Below, piece after piece: positions 28,829-37,556 of a stretch of DNA of 64,000 nucleotides (positions are counted from its first letter, which is position 1; each line of letters opens with the position of its first letter). A program made the position numbers and the translations under genes. The notes below the pieces were generated by a model. The model was not told where the DNA came from. It made no database searches and saw nothing but the letters and a program-made list of their open reading frames with translations. This DNA comes from Actinomyces israelii DSM 43320 (GTDB lineage: Bacteria > Actinomycetota > Actinomycetes > Actinomycetales > Actinomycetaceae), in assembly GCF_000711965.1 (NCBI RefSeq), contig NZ_JONS01000005.1, positions 62,001 through 126,000 on the forward strand, written 5' to 3'.

Positions 28829-30115
28829 TCAGCCGAGCAGCGCGTGACGTGTAATGGTGGCCTCGCGCCCCGGCCCCACGCCGACAGCGGCCACCCGCGT
28901 GCGGGCGAGCTCCTCGACGCGCAGCACATAGTCCCGGGCGGCGCGCGGCAGGTCGGCGAAGGCGCGCACCCCGGTGATGTCCTCGCTCCAGCCGGGCATC
29001 TCCTCGTAGACCGGCACCGCGTGGTGGAAGCCGGTCTGGGTCAGCGGCATCTCGTCGGTGCGCTCGCCGTCGACGTCGTAGGCCACGCACACCGGAATGG
29101 TCTCGTGCCCGGTCAGCACGTCCAGCTTGGTCATCACCAGGTCGGTGAGCCCGTTGACACGCGCCGCGTAGCGGGTGACGACGGCGTCGTGCCAGCCGCA
29201 GCGGCGCGGCCGCCCGGTGGTCACCCCGTACTCCCCGCCCTCGGTGCGCAGGCGCTCGCCCATGTCGTCGTGCAGCTCGGTGGGGAATGGACCCTCCCCC
29301 ACACGGGTGGTGTAGGCCTTGACGACGCCGACGACGGAGTCGATGCGGGTCGGCCCCACGCCCGTGCCGGTGCAGGCGCCGCCGGCAGTGGGGCTGGAGG
29401 AGGTGACGAAAGGGTAGGTGCCGTGGTCGATGTCGAGCATGGTGGCCTGACCCGCCTCGAACAGGACGGTCCTGCCGGCGTCGAGGGCCTCATTGAGAAC
29501 CAGGGAGCAGTCCACGACCATGGGGCGCACACGGTCGGCGTAGGTCAGGAGATCGTCGGCGACCTCGTCGGGGTCGATGGCCGGGCGGTTGAAGACCTTG
29601 AGGAACAGGCCGTTCTTCTGGTCCAGCGCGGAGCGGACCTTCTGGCGCAGGATCGACTCGTCGAAAAGGTCCTGGACGCGCAAACCCACGCGGTTCATCT
29701 TGTCCGCATAGGTCGGTCCGATGCCCCGCCCCGTGGTGCCCAGGTGACGAGCGCCGAGGAAGCGCTCGGTGGTGCGGTCCAGCACCCGGTTGTATGAGGG
29801 GATGAGGTGGGCCGAGGCGGAGACGCGCAGGGCCGAGGCGTCCTTGCCGCGCGCCTCGATCTCGGCGATCTCGTTGAAGAGCACCTCGAGGTCCACCACG
29901 ACGCCGTTGCCGATCATGGGCGTGACGCCAGGCGTGAGCACGCCCGCAGGCAGAAGGTGCAGGGCGAAGGCCTCGCCGTCGACGACGACGGTGTGGCCGG
30001 CGTTGTTGCCGCCGTTGAACTTGACGACGTAGTCGACGTCCTGGCCGAGCTGGTCGGTCGCCTTGCCCTTTCCCTCGTCCCCCCACTGAGTCCCGACGAC
30101 GACAACAGCTGGCAT
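28829..30115 (-). CDS. purA: Adenylosuccinate synthetase
   Basis: 428 aa, catalysing the GTP-dependent joining of IMP and aspartate, first step from IMP to [19 protein letters not shown] is the N-terminal P-loop with catalytic Asp, [12 protein letters not shown] the IMP/His region, and [19 protein letters not shown] a further signature. GGGGAG lies 6 nt before ATG 30115. Normal length. It is near fbaA and a spoU-type gene, a grouping also known in mycobacteria. Confidence 0.98.
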   Translation of the reverse strand: MPAVVVVGTQWGDEGKGKATDQLGQDVDYVVKFNGGNNAGHTVVVDGEAFALHLLPAGVLTPGVTPMIGNGVVVDLEVLFNEIAEIEARGKDASALRVSASAHLIPSYNRVLDRTTERFLGARHLGTTGRGIGPTYADKMNRVGLRVQDLFDESILRQKVRSALDQKNGLFLKVFNRPAIDPDEVADDLLTYADRVRPMVVDCSLVLNEALDAGRTVLFEAGQATMLDIDHGTYPFVTSSSPTAGGACTGTGVGPTRIDSVVGVVKAYTTRVGEGPFPTELHDDMGERLRTEGGEYGVTTGRPRRCGWHDAVVTRYAARVNGLTDLVMTKLDVLTGHETIPVCVAYDVDGERTDEMPLTQTGFHHAVPVYEEMPGWSEDITGVRAFADLPRAARDYVLRVEELARTRVAAVGVGPGREATITRHALLG

Positions 30116-30306
30116 GGGCTTCTCCCCTGTTCGTGACGGTGGCGCACAAGCGTCTGCGCCGATCGCCAGCCTACCTGAGTGGCAGCGTCGGCAGGCCGCG
30201 GTCGGGGCCGTTGGGAGGGCCGCGGTTGAGGTTTCACACGGGGGGAGGAAGCCTTCGTGAGACGCTCCGGGCGGGCGGCGGGTCCCAACGTCAACGGAGG
30301 TTCGTC

Positions 30307-30373
30307 ACGTGAACGTACCTTTCCATCCTTCTGGGGGTAGACCTCAGAAGGACGGGAGAAAGGCACGTTCACG
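30307..30373. repeat. Long imperfect palindrome, arm ACGTGAACGT type
   Basis: Arms of about 25-28 bp (ACGTGAACGTACCTTTC... and its complement ending ACGTTCACGT) with a small bulge and a loop of about 14 bp. It lies roughly 190 bp upstream of purA. A half-site (GTGAACGTGCCTTT) is present alone at 9460-9473. Confidence 0.75.
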
Positions 30374-30466
30374 TCCCGACGCACTCCGGCCTGCTCCGCG
30401 CGGGCGCCCGAGCACTGCACCCGATCGCAGTCCCGGCACCCGCCCCGGCCGACTGAGGCGGGCACC

Positions 30467-30508
30467 CCGAACCGATCTCGACGCGGAACTCGACCGATCT
30501 CGACGGGC
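30467..30508 (-). repeat. GATCGG 22-bp repeat, two units
   Basis: Two minus-oriented units: CCGATCTCGACGCGGAA followed by CCGATCTCGACGG on the plus strand. Confidence 0.85.
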
Positions 30509-30541
30509 GCCCGCCGGCTCGCCGCCACCCCTCCGCAGACT

Positions 30542-30751
30542 TCAACCGCCCGGCAGAGCCGCCGGCCACGGCCGCCGCTCGGTCCACACCAGCCGGTGCA
30601 GCTCGATGCCGCTCGCGCTCAGCACCGTCCGGCGTCGGAACAAGTTGATCGCCCGCAGCGCCGCGGGAATCGCTAGGGTGATCACGACCACCCAGAATGC
30701 GCCCCGGCTGTCCCGGCGCGCCGTGCTGTCCCATGCCTCGCCTCCGATCAT
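30542..30751 (-). CDS. Small single-helix membrane protein (PH-like strand pair)
   Basis: About 69 aa from ATG 30751. One hydrophobic helix (GAFWVVVITLAIPAALRAI) is followed by FRRRTVLSASGIELHRLVWTERRPWPAAL, which resembles the first strands of a bacterial PH domain of the kind found in small actinobacterial membrane proteins, but the rest of such a domain is missing. The upstream palindrome 30756-30825 runs almost to the start codon and leaves no room for a clear ribosome binding site. It may be a truncated relic. Confidence 0.4.
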   Translation of the reverse strand: MIGGEAWDSTARRDSRGAFWVVVITLAIPAALRAINLFRRRTVLSASGIELHRLVWTERRPWPAALPGG

Positions 30752-30755
30752 GCCT

Positions 30756-30825
30756 GTCGAGATAGACATTTTCGGACGAGATAGACGGCGACACCGCCTA
30801 TCTCGTCCGAAAATGTCTATCTCGA
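30756..30825. repeat. GTCGAGATAGACATTTTCGG palindrome, copy 1
   Basis: Arms of about 32-34 bp, complementary but for a 2-nt bulge, with a very short loop; it sits 23 bp past the fbaA stop and could serve as its terminator. A diverged relative is at 53107-53174. Confidence 0.85.
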
Positions 30826-30847
30826 CGCGGGCAGCGCCCGGCCGGTC

Positions 30848-31900
30848 TCAGCGCTTGGCGGAGCCGACGGAGCCGAGACGCTCGCAGGCCTCGACCACGC
30901 GGGCGGCCATGCCGTTCTCAGCGGCCTTGCCCCACGAGCGGGGGTCGTAGACCTTCTTGTTGCCGACCTCGCCGTCGATCTTGAGGACGCCGTCGTAGTT
31001 CTTGAACATGTGGTCGGCGACCGGACGCGTGAAGGCGTACTGGGTGTCGGTGTCCACGTTCATCTTGATGACGCCGTTGCGCACGGCCGTGGCGATCTCC
31101 TCGGCTGTGGAGCCGGAGCCGCCGTGCATGACCAGGTCGAAGGGGGAGCCCTTGTCCCCGACCTTGGTCTTCAGGCGGTCGCCGAGGCGCCTCGCGACGT
31201 CGTCCTGGATCTCGCCGAGGAGCTCGGGGCGGAGCTTGACGTGGCCGGGCTTGTAGGCGCCGTGCACGTTGCCGAAGGTCAGCGCCGTGGTGTAACGGCC
31301 GTTCTCGCCCAGACCGAGGGCCTCGACGGCGGCCCACGCGTCGTCGGCCGTGGTGTAGAGGCTGGCGTTCTCCTCGCCCTTGATGCCATCCTCCTCGCCG
31401 CCGACGGCGCCGATCTCGATCTCCAGGATGGTGTTGGCCTTCTTGCTCATGGCGAGCAGCTCGACGGCGATCTTGATGTTGTCCTCGAGGCTCTCGGCGG
31501 AGCCGTCCCACATGTGAGACTGGAAGGCGGTCGGCTCGCCGCGCTTGGCCTGCTCGATCTCGATCTCGAGGAGGGGCCTGAGCCAGACGTCGACCAGCTT
31601 GCGCGGGCAGTGGTCGGTGTGGAGGGCGACGACGCCCACCGGGTAGAGGTCGGCAACCGCGTTGGCGTAGGCGGACAGGGCGAGGGAGCCCTTGACGCGG
31701 TCGGCGCGCGAGGAGCCGGACCAGTACGCGGCGCCGCCGTTGGAGACCTGGATGATGCCGTCGGACTCGGCGTCGGCGAAGCCCTTGAGAGCGGCGGAGA
31801 GAGTCTGCGACGAGGTGACGTTGATCGCGGGGATGGCGTACTTGCCGGCCTTCGCGCGGTCAATCATGTCGGCGTACGACTCCGGGGTTGCAATAGCCAC
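30848..31900 (-). CDS. fbaA: Class II fructose-bisphosphate aldolase
   Basis: 350 aa glycolytic/gluconeogenic aldolase. The start is GTG 31900, with AGGAGG upstream and the N-terminus MAIATPESYADMIDRAKAG typical of actinobacterial class IIa enzymes; the frame extension to 32167 is spurious. Zinc ligands and active site are visible in ALHTDHCP, EIGAVGGEEDGI, FGNVHGAYKPG, VMHGGSGS and MNVDTDTQYAFTRP. Monocistronic; divergent from hsp20, so the two share a 250-bp regulatory region. Confidence 0.98.
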   Translation of the reverse strand: MAIATPESYADMIDRAKAGKYAIPAINVTSSQTLSAALKGFADAESDGIIQVSNGGAAYWSGSSRADRVKGSLALSAYANAVADLYPVGVVALHTDHCPRKLVDVWLRPLLEIEIEQAKRGEPTAFQSHMWDGSAESLEDNIKIAVELLAMSKKANTILEIEIGAVGGEEDGIKGEENASLYTTADDAWAAVEALGLGENGRYTTALTFGNVHGAYKPGHVKLRPELLGEIQDDVARRLGDRLKTKVGDKGSPFDLVMHGGSGSTAEEIATAVRNGVIKMNVDTDTQYAFTRPVADHMFKNYDGVLKIDGEVGNKKVYDPRSWGKAAENGMAARVVEACERLGSVGSAKR

Positions 31901-32036
31901 TGTGTGCCTCCTGATAGTCAGTGAATGGGCAGTGGTGTGCCACTGATTCTTCCACGGATCAGGGCGGCCGTGTAGCGGATCATGGTCCCGGATCGGCCGC
32001 GCGCGGCCGATCGCGCTCCTCCCTGAGCGATACTGC

Positions 32037-32063
32037 TTAGCACTCTCGCATCGAGAGTGCCAG
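32037..32063. promoter_or_regulatory. CIRCE operator (HrcA site) upstream of hsp20
   Basis: TTAGCACTC, nine bases, GAGTGCCAG: all nine bases of the left arm and six of nine on the right match the CIRCE consensus TTAGCACTC-N9-GAGTGCTAA, with the exact spacing. This predicts HrcA repression and heat induction of the hsp20 gene. Confidence 0.88.
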
Positions 32064-32105
32064 AATGGAGCCACCCGGAGGGAACGCGGGAAGCGCCCTT
32101 CCGGA

Positions 32106-32130
32106 GCTGTGCCGGACAGTCCGGCACAGC
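32106..32130 (+). promoter_or_regulatory. Perfect hairpin in the hsp20 leader
   Basis: 12-bp perfect arms (GCTGTGCCGGAC / GTCCGGCACAGC) around a single central base, 21 bp before the chosen start. It may be an RNA hairpin in the 5' leader or a second operator. Confidence 0.6.
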
Positions 32131-32151
32131 GACCGCATGGAGATGGTTGAC

Positions 32152-32595
32152 ATGGCGACAGCAGCATCGTTTGATCCGTTCCGCGACCTGGACCGCCTGC
32201 TGACGGGCGGCATGGTCCGCACCCCCGCGTCCGTGGGAATGCCCCTCGACCTGTACAGGAAGGGCGAGTCCTTCGTCGCCCGCATCGACCTGCCGGGGGT
32301 TGACCCCTCGACGATCGATGTCGACGTCGAGGACCGCACCCTCACCGTCCGCGCCGAGCGTCCGGCCCAGGACGCCGAGGGCATCCAGTGGCTCGCCCAC
32401 GAGCGCCCGTCCGGGACCTTCGCCCGGCAGCTCACCCTGGGCTACGGGCTCGCGCTGGACCAGATCTCGGCCCGGTACACCGACGGCGTTCTCACGCTGA
32501 CGATCCCGGTTGCCGAGGAGGCCAAGCCTCGCAAGATCGAGGTCACGCACGCCTCGTCCTCGCACCCCGTGATCGAGGGCGCCGACGAGTCCTGA
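32152..32595 (+). CDS. hsp20: Hsp20 family small heat shock protein
   Basis: 147 aa from ATG 32152, chosen because GGAG lies 9 nt upstream; in-frame ATGs at 32137 and 32143 are alternatives. The alpha-crystallin domain spans residues about 35-130: DLYRKGESFVARIDLPGVDPSTIDVDVEDRTLTVRAER, then GTFARQLTLG, and DGVLTLTIPVAEEAKPRKIEV with the family's terminal I-x-I-like strand. It is a holdase chaperone. CIRCE upstream and a strong terminator downstream make it a single-gene heat-shock unit. Confidence 0.95.
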   Translation: MATAASFDPFRDLDRLLTGGMVRTPASVGMPLDLYRKGESFVARIDLPGVDPSTIDVDVEDRTLTVRAERPAQDAEGIQWLAHERPSGTFARQLTLGYGLALDQISARYTDGVLTLTIPVAEEAKPRKIEVTHASSSHPVIEGADES

Positions 32596-32640
32596 CGCCG
32601 GCCGGCGCCTCTGGCGCCCAGCATTGCTCGGCGCCCGCCC

Positions 32641-32680
32641 CGCGCGGGCCGGGCCCCACCCGAGGGGCCCGGCCCGCGCG
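32641..32680 (+). terminator. Stem-loop terminator after hsp20
   Basis: Perfect 17-bp GC-rich arms (32641-32657, 32664-32680) with a 6-nt loop, 45 bp past the stop codon. A smaller perfect 9-bp hairpin at 32711-32730 follows and may serve the convergent spoU gene. Confidence 0.8.
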
Positions 32681-32785
32681 ACCGCGTTCCGAGCGGCGCG
32701 GCAGCACCCTGGACCTGCGGTCGCAGGTCCGTCCTTCGGCCACGGGCCCCGCGGCGGTCAAGGTAGACCGCGGGAGTCTCAGGCC

Positions 32786-33544
32786 TCAGTCCGGGGCGGG
32801 GCCGGCGTGCTGGAGGATCCAGGCGTGCATGGCGACGGCGGCGGCCGCGGCCACGTTGATGGAGCGCGTCGAGCCGTACTGGCCAATGCGCAGCAGGCGG
32901 GAGCACCGCGCCAGCAGCTCGGGGCTGATTCCCTCGCCCTCGGAGCCGAAGATCATGAGGCAGCGCTGGGGCAGGGCCTCGCCCTCCAGCCGCCGCGAGC
33001 CGGGGCCGTTGTCGACGGCGACCGCCTCATAGTCCGCCTCGGTGGCCCAGGCGAGCAGCTCGGCGGGCTCGGGATGGTGGCGCACGTCGAGGTAGCGGTT
33101 GGTGACCATGGCGCCGCGCCTGTTCCACCGACGCCGGCCCACGATGTGGACGCCGGCGACGTTGAAGGCGTTGGCGGTGCGCACGATCGAGCCGATGTTG
33201 AGGTCCTGGCTCACGTTCTCGACGGCCACGTGCAGCAGGTGCGCGCGGGCGGCGAGGTCGGCGCGGATCGCCTCGACGCTCCAGTAGCGATAGCGGTCGA
33301 CGACGTTGCGCCGGTCGCCCGAGGCGAGCAGCTCGCGGTCGTAGCGCGGATCGGCCGGCCAGGCCGCACGCCCGCCCGGCCAGGGCCCCACCCCGACCTC
33401 GCGGCGGTCGGCCGGGGCGTCTTCGTCCAGCGGAGCGGGCCGAGGCCGACGGCTGGCCCGCCACTCGCCCTCAGGCGGGTCGGACGTCTCCACCGGCTCG
33501 CTGTCGGCAGACCCCTGAGCAGCTGGGCGCATGTCGTGATCCAT
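32786..33544 (-). CDS. SpoU/TrmH family RNA 2'-O-methyltransferase
   Basis: 252 aa. SPOUT-family motifs are clear: ENVSQDLNIGSIVRTANAFN (motif 1), LMIFGSEGEGIS (motif 2) and LRIGQYGSTRSINVAAAAAVAMH (motif 3), forming the knotted SAM-binding site. Residues 1-75 are a variable, Asp/Pro-rich extension with a possible recognition helix. The substrate (tRNA or rRNA) cannot be assigned. A spoU gene near pyrE and fba is also seen in mycobacteria, supporting vertical inheritance. Confidence 0.92.
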   Translation of the reverse strand: MDHDMRPAAQGSADSEPVETSDPPEGEWRASRRPRPAPLDEDAPADRREVGVGPWPGGRAAWPADPRYDRELLASGDRRNVVDRYRYWSVEAIRADLAARAHLLHVAVENVSQDLNIGSIVRTANAFNVAGVHIVGRRRWNRRGAMVTNRYLDVRHHPEPAELLAWATEADYEAVAVDNGPGSRRLEGEALPQRCLMIFGSEGEGISPELLARCSRLLRIGQYGSTRSINVAAAAAVAMHAWILQHAGPAPD

Positions 33545-33695
33545 GGCGGCATTGTCCCGCCCCGCCCGCCCCTCTCGCCGAGATCAGTTGTGAGCCAATC
33601 GTCGATCCGCTCGGGCGGGACGGCCGCCGGGCGATGGCGACCTGACGGCTGTGTTCTCAGCGTTCCATCTGCGCTCGGAGCGGGGTCGAGGCGCA

Positions 33696-33907
33696 GTTGC
33701 ACATGGGAGGAAGCGACTTCAGAGACAGGACGCTAATTTTCGTTGAGATTCTGCGCTTTTTTCGACGTCGTCAAAGCTCGTTGACACGCTCCCACGTGCG
33801 CGTAGGGGGTCTGCGCACATGGGAGCGGTGCTTCGCTCACCACCGATACTTCGTTTCCGCATGATTCCGCGCTTCCAGCTGGAGCGGGTAGCAATCGAAT
33901 GTGCAAC
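33696..33907. repeat. Double inverted-repeat element, arm GCACATGGGAG type, copy 1
   Basis: Arms in order: GTTGCACATGGGAG (33696), CTCCCACGTGC (33789), GCACATGGGAG (33815) and ATGTGCAAC (to 33907). The first and last arms pair perfectly over 9 bp, the middle two form a hairpin with one mismatch. Loops are 79 and 78 bp. Related to 56746-56959. Confidence 0.9.
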
Positions 33908-34013
33908 TCCCGCCCGCATGTACGAGCCGAGGCCGACTCGGCGAGGCCTCGCGACGCTCCAGGCCATCGACCTGCAGGAAGTTCCTGCGGGGTCCGGCCT
34001 CTATGCCGTGAGC

Positions 34014-34330
34014 TCACGCGAAGGATGCCCGGCGGTAGAGCAGCGCGATGTTCTTAAGCGTCGCCCGATCGGGCTCCGCATCACAGGCGTACGTGCCCGC
34101 GTCAGGATCGAAGGCATGTTGTGCAGCGGCTCTCACCTCATAAGGGTCCTGCCCCCGGTCACCAGCCGGCGCGTCGACACGTGCAACTCGTCACCGAGGG
34201 CTGCCGGCTCCACCGCAGCGAGGCTGCGGGCACCGCGGAGTGACTTGGAGAAGGCTGAGGCGGAATGCCCGCAGCCTGAACCACGTCTTCCCGCGTGCGG
34301 CTTCCACGTCGAACTCACCGTCGCTGGCGC
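34014..34330 (-). pseudogene. Unidentified decayed gene
   Basis: Three protein-like fragments follow one another in different minus-strand frames: GEFDVEAARGKTWFRLRAF, then LAAVEPAALGDELHVSTRRL, then DPYEVRAAAQHAFDPDAG...ATLKNIALLYRRASFA ending in TGA at 34014. Their order and amino-acid character suggest one gene broken by two frameshifts, with the N-terminus lost. I do not recognise the family. Confidence 0.35.
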
Positions 34331-34466
34331 CCTCGCGGAGCGAGGGACCGCCAGCGCGGCCTCCACGTATCGGGCCCGCCAGACGAGGGCCGGCCTGGGG
34401 TCGGCCAGTCGGACCCGCCTGGCCGGCGTCGTCGGCCCAACCCCAACGCCCCAGCCCCAACCGCCC

Positions 34467-35288
34467 CTACTTCACGGCCCCGGAGGTGATGCCCGAGATG
34501 ATCTGCCGCTGGAAGACGGTGAAGAGCACGACCAGCGGGGCGCTCATGAGGAGGATGTAGGTGAAGATGAGATGCCAGTTGTTCAGGTGCACCCCTGCGC
34601 TCGCCACCGCGAAGAGGTTGAGCGGCAGGGTGTCCATGTGCCCGCCCACCACGAAGAAGGCGTAGAAGACGTCGTTCCACACGTACAGGCTGATGAGAAT
34701 GGTCGCCGTGGCCAGCACCGGGCGCAGCAGCGGCAGGATAATGGTGAGGAAGACCCGCAGCGGCCCCGCGCCGTCGATGCGCGCCGCCTCCTCCAGCGAG
34801 ACCGGGACCGTGCGCACGAAGCCCGTCACGAAGAAGATGACGGTGGACAGATACATCCCCACGTAGGCACAGATCATGCCCACGGCGGTCCCCGCCAGGC
34901 CCAGCTGGCGCAGCAGGAGCACCAGGGTCACCACGGCCGGCGGCAGGATGATCCCGCAGATGCCGACGGCGTAGACCACGGCCGCCGCCCTCCCCGAGCG
35001 GCGCGCCAGCACCCAGGCGGCCATGGAACCCAGGACGAGCACGAGGGCTACGGAGGGGACCAGGAGCAGCAGGCTGCCGATGAAGGCGGCTCCGACGCGG
35101 GCACGGGAGACCACCTCGGCCGTATTGGCCCCCAGCTGCCAGTGCGAGGGCAGGGACAAATCCGGGCTGAGGGCCTCGGCCTGCGACTTGCCGGCGGTGA
35201 CCAGGACCGTCCACAGCGGCACTCCCACCAGGACGGCTGCCAGCAGCACCGCGACGACCGGCTGGATTCCACGCTTGAGGCGGTTCAT
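34467..35288 (-). CDS. Sugar ABC transporter permease, MalG type
   Basis: 273 aa inner-membrane permease of a CUT1 carbohydrate importer. Six hydrophobic segments are evident, and the EAA loop reads EEAARIDGAGPLRVFLTIILPLLRP, which docks the ATPase. LYVWNDVFYAFFVV is typical of MalG-like subunits. Its ATG overlaps the stop of the MalF-type gene by 4 nt. No ATP-binding subunit is encoded in the window, so a shared MsiK-like ATPase elsewhere is likely, as in many actinobacteria. Confidence 0.95.
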   Translation of the reverse strand: MNRLKRGIQPVVAVLLAAVLVGVPLWTVLVTAGKSQAEALSPDLSLPSHWQLGANTAEVVSRARVGAAFIGSLLLLVPSVALVLVLGSMAAWVLARRSGRAAAVVYAVGICGIILPPAVVTLVLLLRQLGLAGTAVGMICAYVGMYLSTVIFFVTGFVRTVPVSLEEAARIDGAGPLRVFLTIILPLLRPVLATATILISLYVWNDVFYAFFVVGGHMDTLPLNLFAVASAGVHLNNWHLIFTYILLMSAPLVVLFTVFQRQIISGITSGAVK

Positions 35289-36193
35289 GCCATGTTCCTC
35301 TCTCGACGCCGGAGCATCCCGATGACGGGGAAGGCCAGCAGGACCACGGCCAGGAAGAGCACGAGGCTCATGGTCGTGGCCTGGGCGTACAGGCCCTGGC
35401 CGAAGGTGCGGAAGATGTACAGGTTGAGCAGCTCGGTGGAGCCCCCGGGCCCGCCCCCGGTGGTGGCCTGGACGATGTCGAAGGAGTTCATCGAGCCCAG
35501 GAGGGCCGTGGCCACATTGAAGGTGACGGCCGGGGCGATCAGCGGGATCCGGATCCGGGTGAGGGTCTGCCAGCGCGAGGCCCCGTCGATGCGGGCGGCC
35601 TCCAGGACCTGGTGGTCAATGGTCTTGAGTCCCGCCAGGTAGACGAGCATGGACATGCCCATCCACTTCCAGGCGTGGATGATGATGACGACCAGCAGGG
35701 TCCAGCGCGTGGAGCCCAGCCAGGCGATGCTCACCGGCCCGCCCGTCAGCAGACCCAGGAGCTGGTTCACTCCGCCGTCGGGCTTGAGGAGGGCCTGGAA
35801 GACGTAGCCGACCGCCAGGGCCGACATAATGACCGGGATGAAGAAGACCACCCGGACGACCTTGTTGACGGCCGTGTCCCGCTCCAGGAGGAGGGCGAGC
35901 CCCAGCCCGAAGAGGTTCTGGACGACCGCCACCCCGCCGGCGTACAGGAGGGTGATCACCAGGGACCGGCGCAGGTCGCCGGAGGAGGCCAGCTGGGCGA
36001 AGTTGCTCCACCCCGTGGGCTGGATCGAGGACTTGAAGCTGGACCAGTCCGTGAAGGCGTAGACGAAGTTGTACAGCGTGGGGGTCAGGAAGAACACCGC
36101 GAGCACGGCGAACGCCGGGACGACGAAGGCCCAGGGGTGGGCGGCGCCCGAACCGCGGACGCCGCGCCGCGACCCGCCTCGTGCGGCCGCCAT
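35285..36193 (-). CDS. Sugar ABC transporter permease, MalF type
   Basis: 302 aa. After a short Gly/Arg-rich N-terminus come six membrane segments; the EAA motif is LEAARIDGASRWQTLTRIRIPLIAP. The region FDIVQATTGGGPGGSTELLNLYIFRTF is characteristic of CUT1 MalF/LacF-type subunits. It starts 2 nt after the binding-protein stop and overlaps the MalG-type gene, so the operon is tight: alpha-galactosidase, binding protein, MalF, MalG. Context suggests import of alpha-galactosides such as melibiose or raffinose. Confidence 0.95.
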   Translation of the reverse strand: MAAARGGSRRGVRGSGAAHPWAFVVPAFAVLAVFFLTPTLYNFVYAFTDWSSFKSSIQPTGWSNFAQLASSGDLRRSLVITLLYAGGVAVVQNLFGLGLALLLERDTAVNKVVRVVFFIPVIMSALAVGYVFQALLKPDGGVNQLLGLLTGGPVSIAWLGSTRWTLLVVIIIHAWKWMGMSMLVYLAGLKTIDHQVLEAARIDGASRWQTLTRIRIPLIAPAVTFNVATALLGSMNSFDIVQATTGGGPGGSTELLNLYIFRTFGQGLYAQATTMSLVLFLAVVLLAFPVIGMLRRRERNMA

Positions 36194-36195
36194 GC

Positions 36196-37545
36196 TCAGA
36201 AGCCCTTCGCGCCGATGGCCTTGGCGAGCTGGACGAACTGCGCCTGCGTCTCCTGCCCCACCTGGGCGGGCGTCTTGGTCCCGGCGATCATGTCGCCCAG
36301 GTTCTTGGCCAGGTCCGGGTTGGCAATGGCCAGGGACTGCATGGAGCCCACGGAGGAGGCCAGGGTCTTGTTGGACTCCACCAGGGCCGCGGGAGCCGTG
36401 GCGGGGGTGTCAACCCCCGAGATGATCGAGACCGTGTTCTGCTCCTTGATGAAGTCGGCGTAGCCCTCGGAGAGCCAGTAGGTCAGGAGCTGGCGGGCGG
36501 CGGTCTCGCGCGAGGAGTCGCCGGTGGCGAAGACGACGACGGCGTTGGTCTGGTCGGGGATGGACGTCGCCAGGGCACCCTTCTTGGAGATCGGGAAGAA
36601 GCCGATGGTGGAGTCCAGGGTGCTCGCGTCCGCCTGGGCGGCCATATTGGCCAGGAGGCTGGTGACCTGGATGGCCATGGCGGCCTTGCCGTCCAGGAGG
36701 GCTTTGGCCTGCTGGTCGAAGGTGGCGGTCTTGATGTCCTCGTTGAACAGGCCCTCGCCGATCATGGAGCTGTAGGCGTCAATGGCGCCCTGGATGTCCG
36801 TGCCCGTGAAGGCGTCCTCGTTGGCGTTGACCCTGTCCCACAGGCCGTCCTTGGCGGCGTCGGCCAGCTGGACCTGGACGGCCCACTGGGAGGCCCACCA
36901 CTCGCCTCCCATCTCGTAGAAGGGGGTGACGCCCTTGCCCTTGAGGGAGCGCGCCGCGGTGAGGAGCTCCTCGAAGCTCTTGGGGATCGTGACGCCGTTG
37001 GCCTCGAAGACCTTCTTGTTGTACCACACTCCCATGACGGAGGGGGCGGAGATGAAGGCGGCGTAGCGGGTGCCCTCCAGCGTGCCGCCGGCGTCCAGGA
37101 CGCTGGCGTCGGTGGCGGCCTCCCAGGGGGCGCCGTCCAGGGGCAGGAGACGCTCCTTGGCGCCCAGGCTCAGCAGCTGGGAGGCGGTGGGCTGCCACAT
37201 GGCCAGGTCCGGGAGGTCACCGGTGGCGACCTTGGTCTGGACGCCCTGCTCGTAGGGGTCGGGGATGGTGACGATCGAGACCCTCGCGTCGGTGGCCTCC
37301 TCGAAGGCCTTGACCACGGTGGCGGGGATCTTGGCGGAGGACTGGGCCGCCCAGAAGGTCAGCTCGACGCCGTCGAGCCCGTCCGTGGCCGCCGGCCAGG
37401 AGGCCGGGGCGCCCTGGCCCGCGGCGCCGCTGCCAGGGTCGGAGCAGGCGGCGAGCGCGATGGCGCCGACGAGCGAGGCGGCCATGGCCAGGGAGGCGCG
37501 CCGGGTCACGGGCGCGGTCAGCGGGTTGAGGGGGCTGCGGTTCAT
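36196..37545 (-). CDS. Sugar ABC transporter substrate-binding lipoprotein
   Basis: About 449 aa from ATG 37545 (GGAG upstream); an ATG at 37560 that overlaps the preceding stop is possible. The N-terminus has an Arg pair (TRRASLAM), a hydrophobic core and the lipobox ALAACSD, so the protein is a lipid-anchored extracytoplasmic binding protein. VELTFWAAQSSAKIPATVVKAFEEATDARV and YNKKVFEANGVTIPKSFEELLTAA are typical of family 1 solute-binding proteins. Ligand inferred to be an alpha-galactoside from its neighbours. Confidence 0.94.
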   Translation of the reverse strand: MNRSPLNPLTAPVTRRASLAMAASLVGAIALAACSDPGSGAAGQGAPASWPAATDGLDGVELTFWAAQSSAKIPATVVKAFEEATDARVSIVTIPDPYEQGVQTKVATGDLPDLAMWQPTASQLLSLGAKERLLPLDGAPWEAATDASVLDAGGTLEGTRYAAFISAPSVMGVWYNKKVFEANGVTIPKSFEELLTAARSLKGKGVTPFYEMGGEWWASQWAVQVQLADAAKDGLWDRVNANEDAFTGTDIQGAIDAYSSMIGEGLFNEDIKTATFDQQAKALLDGKAAMAIQVTSLLANMAAQADASTLDSTIGFFPISKKGALATSIPDQTNAVVVFATGDSSRETAARQLLTYWLSEGYADFIKEQNTVSIISGVDTPATAPAALVESNKTLASSVGSMQSLAIANPDLAKNLGDMIAGTKTPAQVGQETQAQFVQLAKAIGAKGF

Positions 37546-37556
37546 GGGTTCTCCGT

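Larger units (their letters stand above)
30116..30541. other. Intergenic region with a palindrome and a GATCGG repeat
   Basis: No gene supported. It contains the long imperfect palindrome 30307-30373 and two minus-oriented GATCGG units at 30467-30508. Confidence 0.6.
33545..34466. other. Long intergenic region with repeats and a decayed gene
   Basis: Contains a degenerate single GATCGG unit (33575-33590), the 212-bp double inverted-repeat element (33696-33907) and pieces of a decayed gene (34014 to about 34330). Nothing else recognised. Confidence 0.6.
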
